From Sphingomonas bacterium (GTDB lineage Bacteria; Pseudomonadota; Alphaproteobacteria; Sphingomonadales; Sphingomonadaceae), in the NCBI RefSeq assembly GCF_903643065.1, contig NZ_CAHJWX010000182.1:1-5212 (forward strand): a stretch of DNA of 5,212 nucleotides, given 5' to 3'. The notes under the pieces are model-generated. The model had not been told where the DNA came from and ran no database searches. It saw nothing but the letters and a program-made list of their open reading frames with translations. The translations under genes were made by a program, and so were the position numbers. This document shows, in pieces, positions 1 through 4,928 of this stretch; the stretch's first letter is position 1; every line of letters begins with the position of its first letter.

Positions 1-729
1 AACACGGCGGCGCAGGGCGCGCGGTGGCGCGGGGCGGGCGGGGGGCCGTGCGACGTCATGGTCGATACCGGCATCAACCGGCTGGGCGTGTCGCCGGACG
101 AGGTGCGCGGCGGCCTGCTCGACGGGCTGGCGATCGACACGGTGATGAGCCACCTCGCCTGCGCCGACGAGGACAGCGCCACCAACGAGCGCCAGCGCGC
201 CGCCTTTGCGGGGCTGGCGGACGCGGTCGGCGCGGCGCGGCGCAGCCTTGCTAATTCGGCGGGGATCGCGCTCGGGCCGGACTATCGGTTCGATCTCACC
301 CGGCCGGGGCTGGCGCTCTACGGCGGCGTGCCGCGCCGCGAGTTCGGCCAATTGATCCGGCAAGTGGTGTACCCGCAGGCGCAGGTGCTCCAGGTCCGGT
401 CGGTGCCGGCGGGCGAGCGGGTGGGGTATAACGCCACCTGGACCGCGCCGGTGGACACGCGCGTCGCCGTCCTCAACATCGGCTATGCGGACGGCTATTG
501 CCGAGGCTTCTCCGGCGTCGGCGAGGCCTGGGCCGGGGACGCGCGGCTGCCGGTGATCGGGCGCGTGTCGATGGACCTCGTCACGGTGGACGCGACGGCG
601 GCGGACGTGGCGGAGGGTGACTGGGTGACGATCGGGTTCGACGTGGCGGTCGCGTCGGCGGCGTCGGGGATGTCGCCCTACGAGCTGTTGACCAGGCTCG
701 GGCCTCGCTTCGACCGCGTTTGGGTGTAG
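1..729 (+). CDS. alr: alanine racemase, C-terminal two thirds (5' end outside window)
   Basis: Alanine racemase is a cytoplasmic PLP enzyme that interconverts L- and D-alanine and supplies D-alanine for peptidoglycan. The reading frame is open from base 1 and ends at TAG 727-729, giving 242 residues of a family that is usually about 350-370 long. The missing part includes the N-terminal PLP-lysine region. Visible landmarks, numbered from the window start, are the barrel-end motif VDTGINRLG (about 21-29), NSAG (85-88, PLP phosphate side), VGYNATW with the probable catalytic tyrosine Tyr143, GYADG (161-165), and GRVSMD with Met191 in the substrate-binding loop. The C-terminus, [10 protein letters not shown] followed by FDRVW, is typical of the family. 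The end of the TIM barrel and the C-terminal beta domain are therefore intact, with no frameshift seen. The next gene starts 10 bases downstream, suggesting an operon. The identification is firm. Confidence 0.95.
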   Translation, partial: NTAAQGARWRGAGGGPCDVMVDTGINRLGVSPDEVRGGLLDGLAIDTVMSHLACADEDSATNERQRAAFAGLADAVGAARRSLANSAGIALGPDYRFDLTRPGLALYGGVPRREFGQLIRQVVYPQAQVLQVRSVPAGERVGYNATWTAPVDTRVAVLNIGYADGYCRGFSGVGEAWAGDARLPVIGRVSMDLVTVDATAADVAEGDWVTIGFDVAVASAASGMSPYELLTRLGPRFDRVWV

Positions 730-739
730 AGGCGCCGTC

Positions 740-1159
740 ATGTCGCTACGGCCGTTCCACCTCGCCTTTCCCGTCCACGACCTCGCCGCCGCGCGCGCCT
801 TCTACGGCGGCACGATGGGCTGCGCGGAGGGTCGGTCGAGCGAGACGTGGATCGATTTCGACCTGTTCGGGCATCAGATCGTGGCGCATCTCGATCCCGC
901 CGCGACGCCGGTCGCGGTCGCCAACGCGGTGGACGGCCACGACGTGCCGGTGCCGCATTTCGGCGTGGTGCTGACCCCGGCGCAGTGGGACGTGCTCGCC
1001 ACCCGCGTCGCGGCGGCGGGCGTGGCGTTCGGCATCGCGCCGCATACCCGCTTCAGGGGGCAGGTCGGCGAACAGTCGACCATGTTCTTCCGCGACCCCA
1101 GCGGCAACGCGCTGGAGTTCAAGGCATTCGCGGACGACGGAATGCTGTTCGCGCGGTAA
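740..1159 (+). CDS. VOC-family (glyoxalase/dioxygenase-fold) protein
   Basis: This is a 139-residue protein of the vicinal-oxygen-chelate superfamily, which includes glyoxalase I, extradiol dioxygenases and bleomycin-resistance proteins. It shows two beta-alpha-beta-beta-beta modules. The first begins [10 protein letters not shown] followed by ARAFY, and the second begins VPHFGVVL and ends in [13 protein letters not shown], the usual VOC signature. Candidate metal ligands are His7, His73 and Glu126, with His50 (or His45) as the possible fourth. This is my alignment by eye. Such proteins usually act as small cytoplasmic metalloenzyme dimers; the substrate cannot be read from the sequence. The ATG at 740 has AGAGG at 728-732, overlapping the alr stop, which supports this start and translation from the alr transcript. 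No signal peptide or membrane segment is seen. The family call is confident; the function is unknown. Confidence 0.88.
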   Translation: MSLRPFHLAFPVHDLAAARAFYGGTMGCAEGRSSETWIDFDLFGHQIVAHLDPAATPVAVANAVDGHDVPVPHFGVVLTPAQWDVLATRVAAAGVAFGIAPHTRFRGQVGEQSTMFFRDPSGNALEFKAFADDGMLFAR

Positions 1160-1174
1160 GGTGGTAGAGCAATC

Positions 1175-1477
1175 ATGGCCCAACCGATCACGCTCGATCT
1201 TCCGCACTCGCTCGGCAAGGCGCGGGTGCGCGAGCGGCTGGACAGCCGGATCGGCCGGCTGGGCGACAGGATTCCCGGCGGCGCGCGGGTCGAGCATCGC
1301 TGGGACGGCGACACGCTGTTGTTCAGCGTCCATGCGATGGGCCAGGAGGTGAAGAGCAGCGTCACCGTGTTTGACACGCATGTCCATGCGGTGATCGACC
1401 TGCCGGGGTTGCTGGGGCTGTTCGCGGGGCCGATCCGCGCCGCGATCCAGCGCGAGGCGCCCAAGCTGCTGACCTGA
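1175..1477 (+). CDS. polyhydroxyalkanoic acid system family protein (PHA_gran_rgn type)
   Basis: This is a 100-residue protein resembling the small PHA_gran_rgn family, annotated as polyhydroxyalkanoic acid system proteins and sometimes found near PHA granule genes. Recognisable features are the N-terminal HSLGKARVRERL (11-22), a central beta-rich stretch (about 38-75: VEHRW, TLLFSVHA, VKSSVTVF, HAVIDLPG), and a C-terminal helix running to the end (IRAAIQREAPKLL, 87-99). In the family this fold is a small alpha/beta sandwich related to cyclase/START-like modules; that placement is from memory. No PHA synthase, depolymerase or phasin gene is in the window, so a role in PHA granules is not supported by context. 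The sequence AAGGTGG at 1158-1164 overlaps the stop codon of the VOC gene and serves the ATG at 1175. The three genes are therefore probably one transcript. No signal peptide or membrane segment is visible. Confidence 0.8.
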   Translation: MAQPITLDLPHSLGKARVRERLDSRIGRLGDRIPGGARVEHRWDGDTLLFSVHAMGQEVKSSVTVFDTHVHAVIDLPGLLGLFAGPIRAAIQREAPKLLT

Positions 1478-1479
1478 GC

Positions 1480-1509
1480 CGCCGCCTTCACGCCCCGGCG
1501 CCTTTATTT
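1480..1509 (+). terminator. weak terminator-like hairpin after the alr run
   Basis: CGCCG (1480-1484) can pair with CGGCG (1496-1500) around an 11-nt loop, followed by the T-rich stretch TTTATTT (1503-1509). It sits three bases after the stop of the third gene, where a terminator would be expected. The stem is only five base pairs and the T-tract is interrupted, so this is tentative. Confidence 0.25.
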
Positions 1510-1519
1510 CGTCTCAACT

Positions 1520-1533
1520 CGCGCCTAGGCGCG
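1520..1533. other. perfect 14-base palindrome in intergenic gap
   Basis: CGCGCCTAGGCGCG equals its own reverse complement. It is centred on CTAG, a tetranucleotide that is generally rare in proteobacterial genomes, and lies 28 bases before the ATG at 1561. It has no loop, so it is not a good terminator; a dimeric regulator site is possible. Chance occurrence in GC-rich DNA cannot be excluded. Confidence 0.35.
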
Positions 1534-1560
1534 GCCGGGTTCCAACGGGTCGAGAATGAC

Positions 1561-2409
1561 ATGAGACTGGAGGCCGGGGTCGAGCCGCGATCGGCGACGA
1601 CGGACGACGGCGCGGGGCCGCTGGTGCCCAGCCTGTCGGCCATCTCGGGCGCCCCCGCGCCCGGCGCGCCGATGCAGGCGGAGCGCGGCCGGCCGCTTAT
1701 CATCCGGATCGGCAAGCACCTGCGCGGGGCGTTCGACCGGCTGATCGCGTCGGGCTCGCTGGTGCCCAACGATCCGGTGTTGGACGTGCGCGACTTCCCC
1801 TGGACGCAGCTGCTGCGCGATCACTGGACGACGATCCGCGACGAGGCGATCGCGGTGGCGCTGCGGGGGCAGGCGTCGCCGTCGCTCGCCACGATCTCGC
1901 CCGATCACCGCTCGATCGCGGAGGTCGACAAATGGCGATCGTTCTTCATCTGGGGCTATGGCTATCGTATCGACGACAACGCCGACCGTTGCCCGCGCAC
2001 GGCGGCGCTGGTGGAGCGCATCCCCGGGCTGAACAGCGCGTTCTTCTCCATCCTGGCGCCCGGCACGCACATCCCCGATCATCGCGGCGTCACCAAGGGG
2101 ATCATCACCACGCATCTGGGGCTGATCGTCCCCCGGGACGGCGACGTGCGCATGCGCGTCCACGACCGGGTCGTGCGCTGGGCGGAGGGCGAGACGTTGG
2201 TGTTCGACGACACCTATCACCACGAGGTCTGGAACGAGACGAGCGGCACCCGCGTGGTGCTGCTGCTCCACACCGAACGCCCGCTGCGCCAGCCGGGCAA
2301 GTGGTTCGCCGACCTGTTCATGGGCTTCGTCAAGCGCTCCGCCTTCGTGCAGGAAGCGCGGAACAACATCTCGAGCTGGAACGCGGCGGTGAAGCAGTTG
2401 GATGTGTGA
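1561..2409 (+). CDS. aspartyl/asparaginyl beta-hydroxylase-fold 2OG-Fe(II) oxygenase
   Basis: This 282-residue protein carries the aspartyl/asparaginyl beta-hydroxylase domain (about 75-245), a cupin-like 2-oxoglutarate/Fe(II) dioxygenase fold also used by LpxO-type lipid A hydroxylases. By comparison with human AspH, the iron ligands would be His174 (HIPDHRG) and His221 (HHEVWN). The two spacings that matter match AspH exactly: His174 to His185 (THLGL) is 11 residues and His174 to His221 is 47, against 46 in AspH if one alignment gap is allowed. Arg231 matches the arginine that binds the 2OG carboxylate. The AspH arginine two residues before the HLGL histidine is a threonine here (Thr183). 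The first 40 or so residues are Ala/Pro/Gly-rich and unlike the family, so the true start may be ATG 1672 (Met38), giving 245 residues. ATG 1561 has only a weak GAGAA upstream. The substrate is not predictable. Confidence 0.88.
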   Translation: MRLEAGVEPRSATTDDGAGPLVPSLSAISGAPAPGAPMQAERGRPLIIRIGKHLRGAFDRLIASGSLVPNDPVLDVRDFPWTQLLRDHWTTIRDEAIAVALRGQASPSLATISPDHRSIAEVDKWRSFFIWGYGYRIDDNADRCPRTAALVERIPGLNSAFFSILAPGTHIPDHRGVTKGIITTHLGLIVPRDGDVRMRVHDRVVRWAEGETLVFDDTYHHEVWNETSGTRVVLLLHTERPLRQPGKWFADLFMGFVKRSAFVQEARNNISSWNAAVKQLDV

Positions 2410-2416
2410 GGAGGTG
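2409..2416 (+). promoter_or_regulatory. orphan perfect Shine-Dalgarno sequence
   Basis: AGGAGGTG overlaps the stop codon of the hydroxylase-like gene and matches the full anti-Shine-Dalgarno end of bacterial 16S rRNA. No ATG, GTG or TTG follows at a usable distance; the GGCAATA array begins eight bases later instead. It may be a leftover from the arrangement before the cassette arrived, or chance in a G-rich stretch. Confidence 0.3.
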
Positions 2417-2423
2417 GGGGTTA

Positions 2424-2460
2424 GGCAATAGGCAATCGGCAATAGGCAATAGCAATAGGC
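2424..2460 (+). repeat. left array of 7-base repeat GGCAATA
   Basis: Head-to-tail copies lie at 2424-2430 (GGCAATA), 2431-2437 (GGCAATC), 2438-2444, 2445-2451, then a 6-base copy missing one G (2452-2457), then a broken copy starting GGCAGGA at 2458. The array is clearly more AT-rich than its surroundings and has no spacers. The same unit recurs inverted on the other side of the small gene. Confidence 0.9.
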
Positions 2461-2465
2461 AGGAG
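2461..2465 (+). promoter_or_regulatory. ribosome binding site for the four-helix-bundle gene
   Basis: AGGAG lies six bases before the GTG at 2472 and decides that start over the internal ATG at 2523, which would remove the conserved first helix. The site is formed inside the last, broken copy of the GGCAATA array (GGCAGGA), so the repeat end supplies the translation signal. Confidence 0.6.
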
Positions 2466-2471
2466 AGCTGG

Positions 2472-2852
2472 GTGACTTCTCGCGTCGCAAGCCATCGTGA
2501 CCTGCTCGTTTGGCAGCGTGGGATGTTAATCGCCGAGCAGGTCTACCTCCTGACGCGCGGTTTCCCGCGTGATGAACTGTTCGGGTTGACGTCGCAGATG
2601 CGGCGGGCCGCCGTCTCCGTTCCGGCCAACATCGCCGAGGGCTATGGTCGAGGCACGCAGGCATCCTACCTCAGCTTTCTGCGCATCGCGCGGGGATCGC
2701 TGCTGGAACTCGAAACGCATCTGATCCTCGCGGCTCGCGTCGGCCTCGCGTCAGACACCGCCGTGGACGGCTTGGCGGCGGACATCGCCGAAGTGGGCCG
2801 CATGTTGCAGGCGCTGATCACCAAGGTGCGCGACACGCCGCCCGTCCGCTGA
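2472..2852 (+). CDS. four-helix-bundle protein, 23S rRNA intervening-sequence (S23/Avd-like) family
   Basis: This 126-residue, mostly helical protein has the family signature almost in full: HRDLLVWQRG (8-17), VYLLTRGFP (24-32), the strongly conserved ELFGLTSQMRRAAVSVPANI (35-54) with AEGYGRG (55-61), then SFLRIARGSLLELETHL (68-84). It starts at GTG 2472 with AGGAG upstream. Known members were first seen as ORFs in intervening sequences of 23S rRNA, for example in Leptospira, and the Avd accessory protein of diversity-generating retroelements has the same fold and forms a basic pentameric barrel that binds nucleic acid. No rRNA, reverse transcriptase or variable repeat is in this window, so the role here is unknown. 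Arg/Lys-rich helices would suit RNA or DNA binding. The gene sits between inverted GGCAATA arrays. No signal peptide or membrane helix is seen. Confidence 0.92.
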   Translation: MTSRVASHRDLLVWQRGMLIAEQVYLLTRGFPRDELFGLTSQMRRAAVSVPANIAEGYGRGTQASYLSFLRIARGSLLELETHLILAARVGLASDTAVDGLAADIAEVGRMLQALITKVRDTPPVR

Positions 2853-2854
2853 CC

Positions 2855-2875
2855 TGTTGCCTATTGCCTATTGCC
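2855..2875 (-). repeat. right array of the 7-base repeat, inverted (TATTGCC)
   Basis: Three copies read TGTTGCC (2855-2861, one mismatch), TATTGCC (2862-2868) and TATTGCC (2869-2875). They are the reverse complement of the left array. The first copy begins only two bases after the stop codon of the four-helix-bundle gene. The longest exact match to the left array is 15 bases (2861-2875 against 2438-2452). Confidence 0.9.
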
Positions 2876-2924
2876 TCCCGGCATCTCCCTTGCACCTCTC
2901 GCCCCGCCGCGCCACATCAATCCC

Positions 2925-3494
2925 ATGCTGATTGAAACCGAACCCACCCCCAATCCCGCGACGCTCAAGTTCCTGCCGGGGCGTACCATCATGGATTCCG
3001 GCACGCGCGATTTCGCGACGCCGGAGGAGGCGGAGGCGTCGCCGCTGGCCGACGCGCTGTTCGGGCTGGGCGATGTGACGGGGGTGTTCTTCGGGCGCGA
3101 CTTCGTGTCGGTCACGGCGGGGCCGGGGGTGGACTGGCGCGCGCTGAAGCCGGACGTGCTGAGCCTGCTGCTCGACCATTTCAGCGCCGCCATGCCGCTG
3201 TTCCGGCCCGTCGCCGCGGGCTTCAGCGTGCCGAGCGAGCCGAGCTTCGCCGACGATCCCGCCGACGCGGACATCGTCGCGCAGATCAAGGAGCTGATCG
3301 ACACGCGCGTGCGCCCGGCGGTGGCCAACGATGGCGGCGACATCGTCTATCGCGGGTTCGACAAGGGCAAGGTGTTCCTGCAGATGCAGGGCGCCTGCTC
3401 GGGCTGCCCGTCCTCGTCGGCGACGCTGAAGCAGGGCATCGAGCAGCTGTTGCGCTATTACGTGCCCGAGGTCAGCGAGGTCCGGGCCGTCTGA
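2925..3494 (+). CDS. NifU family protein (Nfu-type Fe-S carrier)
   Basis: This is a 189-residue two-domain Nfu protein. An N-terminal Nfu_N domain (about 1-88) opens with the typical MLIETEPTPNPATLKFLPG. A C-terminal NifU domain (about 113-182) carries NDGGDI (135-140) and the CxxC motif GACSGCPSS with Cys158 and Cys161. Two monomers normally share a 4Fe-4S cluster through these cysteines and pass it to client apoproteins in the cytoplasm. The ATG at 2925 is chosen because it gives the exact family N-terminus; the frame is open further upstream, but that would translate repeat-derived sequence. No clear Shine-Dalgarno sequence precedes it (CATCAATCCC). Only 48 bases separate it from the repeat array, so its promoter must lie in that short gap, in the cassette, or upstream of it. 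The RutE-like gene follows after 23 bases and is probably co-transcribed. Confidence 0.95.
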   Translation: MLIETEPTPNPATLKFLPGRTIMDSGTRDFATPEEAEASPLADALFGLGDVTGVFFGRDFVSVTAGPGVDWRALKPDVLSLLLDHFSAAMPLFRPVAAGFSVPSEPSFADDPADADIVAQIKELIDTRVRPAVANDGGDIVYRGFDKGKVFLQMQGACSGCPSSSATLKQGIEQLLRYYVPEVSEVRAV

Positions 3495-3517
3495 GCCACC
3501 ACATCACGGGAGTAGAC

Positions 3518-4111
3518 ATGACCCAGCCGATCGACGACGCCGCGCTCGACCAGCTCTTCCGCACCGCGCGATCCTATAACGGCTACACCGACCAGCCCGT
3601 GTCGACCGATCAGCTCCACGCGGTGTGGGAGCTGATGAAATGGGGCCCGACCTCGGCCAACCAGATGCCGGCGCGGCTGGTCTGGTGCACCAGCGTGGAG
3701 GCGAAGGAGAAGCTGGCGGCCTGCTGTTCGGCGACCAACCAGCACAAGATCCTGGGCGCGCCGGTCAGCGTGATCATCGCGATGGATACCGAGTTCCACG
3801 AGGAGCTGCCCTGGCTGTTCCCCCATGTCGATGCCAAGGCGTGGTTCACCGGCAATGCGGAGCTGCGCCAGGCCTCGGCGTTCCGCAACTCGACGCTGCA
3901 GGGCGCGTATTTCATCATGGCGGCGCGAGCGGTGGGGCTCGATACCGGGCCGATGTCGGGCTTCGACGCGGGCGCGGTGGACAAGGCGTTCTTCGCCGAC
4001 CAGTCATCGGTCCACACCAACTTCATCTCCACGCTGGGCGTGGGCGACCCGGCGAGCGTGCACGCGCGCCTGCCCCGGCCCGATTTCGACAAGTTCGGCC
4101 GGATCGCCTGA
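3518..4111 (+). CDS. rutE: malonic semialdehyde reductase / RutE-type nitroreductase-fold oxidoreductase
   Basis: This 197-residue protein is close in length and sequence to E. coli RutE (196 residues). Shared segments are the N-terminal LDQLFRTARSYNG (10-22), KWGPTSAN (41-48), AFRNSTLQGAYF (121-132) and GLDTGPMSGFD (140-150). RutE-type proteins are FMN flavoproteins of the nitroreductase fold that reduce malonic semialdehyde to 3-hydroxypropanoate with NAD(P)H, the last step of Rut uracil catabolism. None of the other rut genes is in the window, so the physiological substrate here is uncertain; a general aldehyde or nitro-compound reductase is possible. The ATG at 3518 has CGGGAG at 3507-3512. 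The gene follows nfu with a 23-base gap and no terminator, and is followed at once by an intergenic repeat. Confidence 0.88.
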   Translation: MTQPIDDAALDQLFRTARSYNGYTDQPVSTDQLHAVWELMKWGPTSANQMPARLVWCTSVEAKEKLAACCSATNQHKILGAPVSVIIAMDTEFHEELPWLFPHVDAKAWFTGNAELRQASAFRNSTLQGAYFIMAARAVGLDTGPMSGFDAGAVDKAFFADQSSVHTNFISTLGVGDPASVHARLPRPDFDKFGRIA

Positions 4112-4117
4112 GCCCTT

Positions 4118-4250
4118 CGTCACCCCGAGCGACATCGCCCAGGGTTCCGGCGATGCGCAGCATCGTCGGAAGGGCGATGGAGGGTTGACCCGGAGCCCTG
4201 CTACCTCGACGGCGGGGAAGGCAGCATTGCGATGCAACGCCGGGATGACG
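4118..4250. repeat. intergenic repeat element with inverted ends
   Basis: The 133-base stretch begins CGTCACCCCG (4118-4127) and ends CGGGATGACG (4241-4250), whose reverse complement is CGTCATCCCG, so nine of ten end positions match. Inside are a strong hairpin (4145-4171) and a smaller one around TTGC-GAT-GCAA (4227-4237). From memory, many sphingomonad genomes carry intergenic repeats that start CGTCACCCC or CGTCATCCC and end in GATGACG; I cannot verify copy number from a single window. It fills the whole gap between the RutE-like gene and tsaB. No gene is seen in it. Confidence 0.5.
4145..4171 (+). other. strong stem-loop inside the intergenic repeat
   Basis: TTCCGGCGATGC (4145-4156) pairs with GCATCGTCGGAA (4160-4171) over 12 positions, with a single G-U wobble (4150/4166) and a GCA triloop. 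It has no T-tract after it, so it is not a canonical intrinsic terminator, but it could stabilise the 3' end of the upstream message or be the core of the repeat family. Confidence 0.55.
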
Positions 4251-4928
4251 AACAAAGCAACGCGGCGCCTCTCCTTGTCTCAACGCACCCTCGTCATCGA
4301 CACCGCCACCGCCGCCTGTTCGGTCGCGCTGATCGAGGGTCGCGTGACGGTCGCGGCGATCCATGAGGAGGTTGGGCGCGGCCATGCCGAGCGTCTGATC
4401 CCGATGATCGCCGAACTCCCGGGCGGTGGCTGGGCGGATCGCATCTTGGTCGATGTAGGACCTGGCAGCTTCACCGGCATCCGCGTCGGCGTCGCGGCCG
4501 CGCGGGGGTTGGCGCTGGGCTGGGGCGTTCCCGTGACCGGCTATTCCGCGCTGGCGCTCATCGCCAACCAGATGTTCAGCGCGGCCGGCCTGGACGATGA
4601 CGCCACGGTTGCCGTCGTGCTGGAGGGCGGGCATGGCGAGGTCTTCATGCAGACCTTCGCCGATGCCCCCTTTGCCGCGCTCGACGAGCTGGCGTCGTTG
4701 AAGCTGGCGGATGCGCTGGCGCGGATCGGCGACCGGCTGGCGTTCGGTCCGGGGCTGAAGCATCTGGTCGGGATGCGGCAGGCCCAGCTAGGTGCCGCCG
4801 TGCCGCCGCAGGCTTCTTGGGCCAAGCTGTTGCCGGAAGAGTTCACGCGATTACCGCCGCGCCCAATCTATGGTCGCGCGCCAGACGCGAAGCCTGTCCC
4901 GAGCCGCGCCGAGGGAACGCCCGCCTGA
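4245..4928 (+). CDS. tsaB: tRNA t6A biosynthesis protein TsaB
   Basis: TsaB is the non-catalytic ASKHA-fold partner of TsaD in the cytoplasmic TsaB-TsaD-TsaE complex, which transfers threonylcarbamoyl to A37 of ANN-reading tRNAs. From ATG 4245 it has 227 residues (E. coli TsaB has 231). Diagnostic features are the first strand TLVIDTATAACSVALIE (15-31), GRGHAERLIPMI (44-55), and the hallmark GPGSFTGIRVG (72-82) followed by ARGLALGWGVPVTGYSALA (86-104). The C-terminus has PRPIYGRAPDAKP (205-217). Homologues usually begin directly at the RTLVIDTA strand, so the first 13 residues may be surplus. The ATG lies inside the right end of the intergenic repeat and lacks a clear ribosome binding site; TTG 4275 is an alternative start. 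The stop overlaps the rimI start (TGATG), indicating translational coupling. Confidence 0.94.
   Translation: MTNKATRRLSLSQRTLVIDTATAACSVALIEGRVTVAAIHEEVGRGHAERLIPMIAELPGGGWADRILVDVGPGSFTGIRVGVAAARGLALGWGVPVTGYSALALIANQMFSAAGLDDDATVAVVLEGGHGEVFMQTFADAPFAALDELASLKLADALARIGDRLAFGPGLKHLVGMRQAQLGAAVPPQASWAKLLPEEFTRLPPRPIYGRAPDAKPVPSRAEGTPA

Larger units (their letters stand above)
2421..2876 (+). mobile_element. putative S23-type mini-cassette with inverted repeat-array ends
   Basis: A unit of about 455 bases contains one four-helix-bundle gene and ends in inverted arrays of a 7-base repeat. Bases 2423-2444 can pair with 2855-2876 over 22 positions, with one C-U mismatch (2437/2862) and one U-G wobble (2443/2856), leaving about 410 bases in the loop. 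This is directly visible. Calling it mobile is inference: the boundaries are sharp, it separates two ordinary genes, and S23 proteins are known from intervening sequences in 23S rRNA that have complementary ends. No transposase, integrase, reverse transcriptase or target-site duplication is seen. It could instead be a fixed gene with decorated flanks. Confidence 0.4.

Noticed and set aside
1..60. Possible frameshift or pseudogene at the alr left edge
   Set aside because: The frame is open from base 1 and reads [14 protein letters not shown], which leads smoothly into the conserved VDTGINRLG; the gene is simply cut by the window edge.
746..1387. Minus-strand frame opposite the VOC and PHA-type genes
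   Set aside because: Both + strand genes have clear family signatures here; the antisense product is Arg/His-rich and unrecognisable.
2424..2460. CRISPR-like array
   Set aside because: The unit is only seven bases and copies abut with no spacers, so this is a tandem repeat, not a CRISPR.
1525..2664. A 379-residue minus-strand frame
   Set aside because: It is antisense to the hydroxylase-like gene, the repeats and part of the four-helix gene, has Arg-rich composition and no family resemblance, and owes its length to the high GC content.
1932..2852. A long 306-residue frame that would fuse an upstream stretch to the four-helix-bundle protein
   Set aside because: Before 2472 it is the out-of-frame shadow of the hydroxylase-like gene and the repeat array, with Arg/Gly/His-rich composition. 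The recognisable domain starts after the GTG at 2472.
2472..2852. Avd of a diversity-generating retroelement
   Set aside because: The fold family is shared, but no reverse transcriptase, template repeat or variable target gene is in the window.
2890..2921. Possible promoter for nfu (TTGCAC with a downstream CATCAAT)
   Set aside because: The -10 match is poor and transcription would start almost at the ATG; not enough to annotate.
2871..2924. Upstream extension of nfu from TTG 2871
   Set aside because: It would translate the end of the repeat array and a Pro-rich leader; the ATG at 2925 gives the canonical Nfu N-terminus.
3825..4244. Upstream extension of the tsaB frame
   Set aside because: This part overlaps the RutE-like gene in another frame and has shadow-type Arg/Ser-rich composition.
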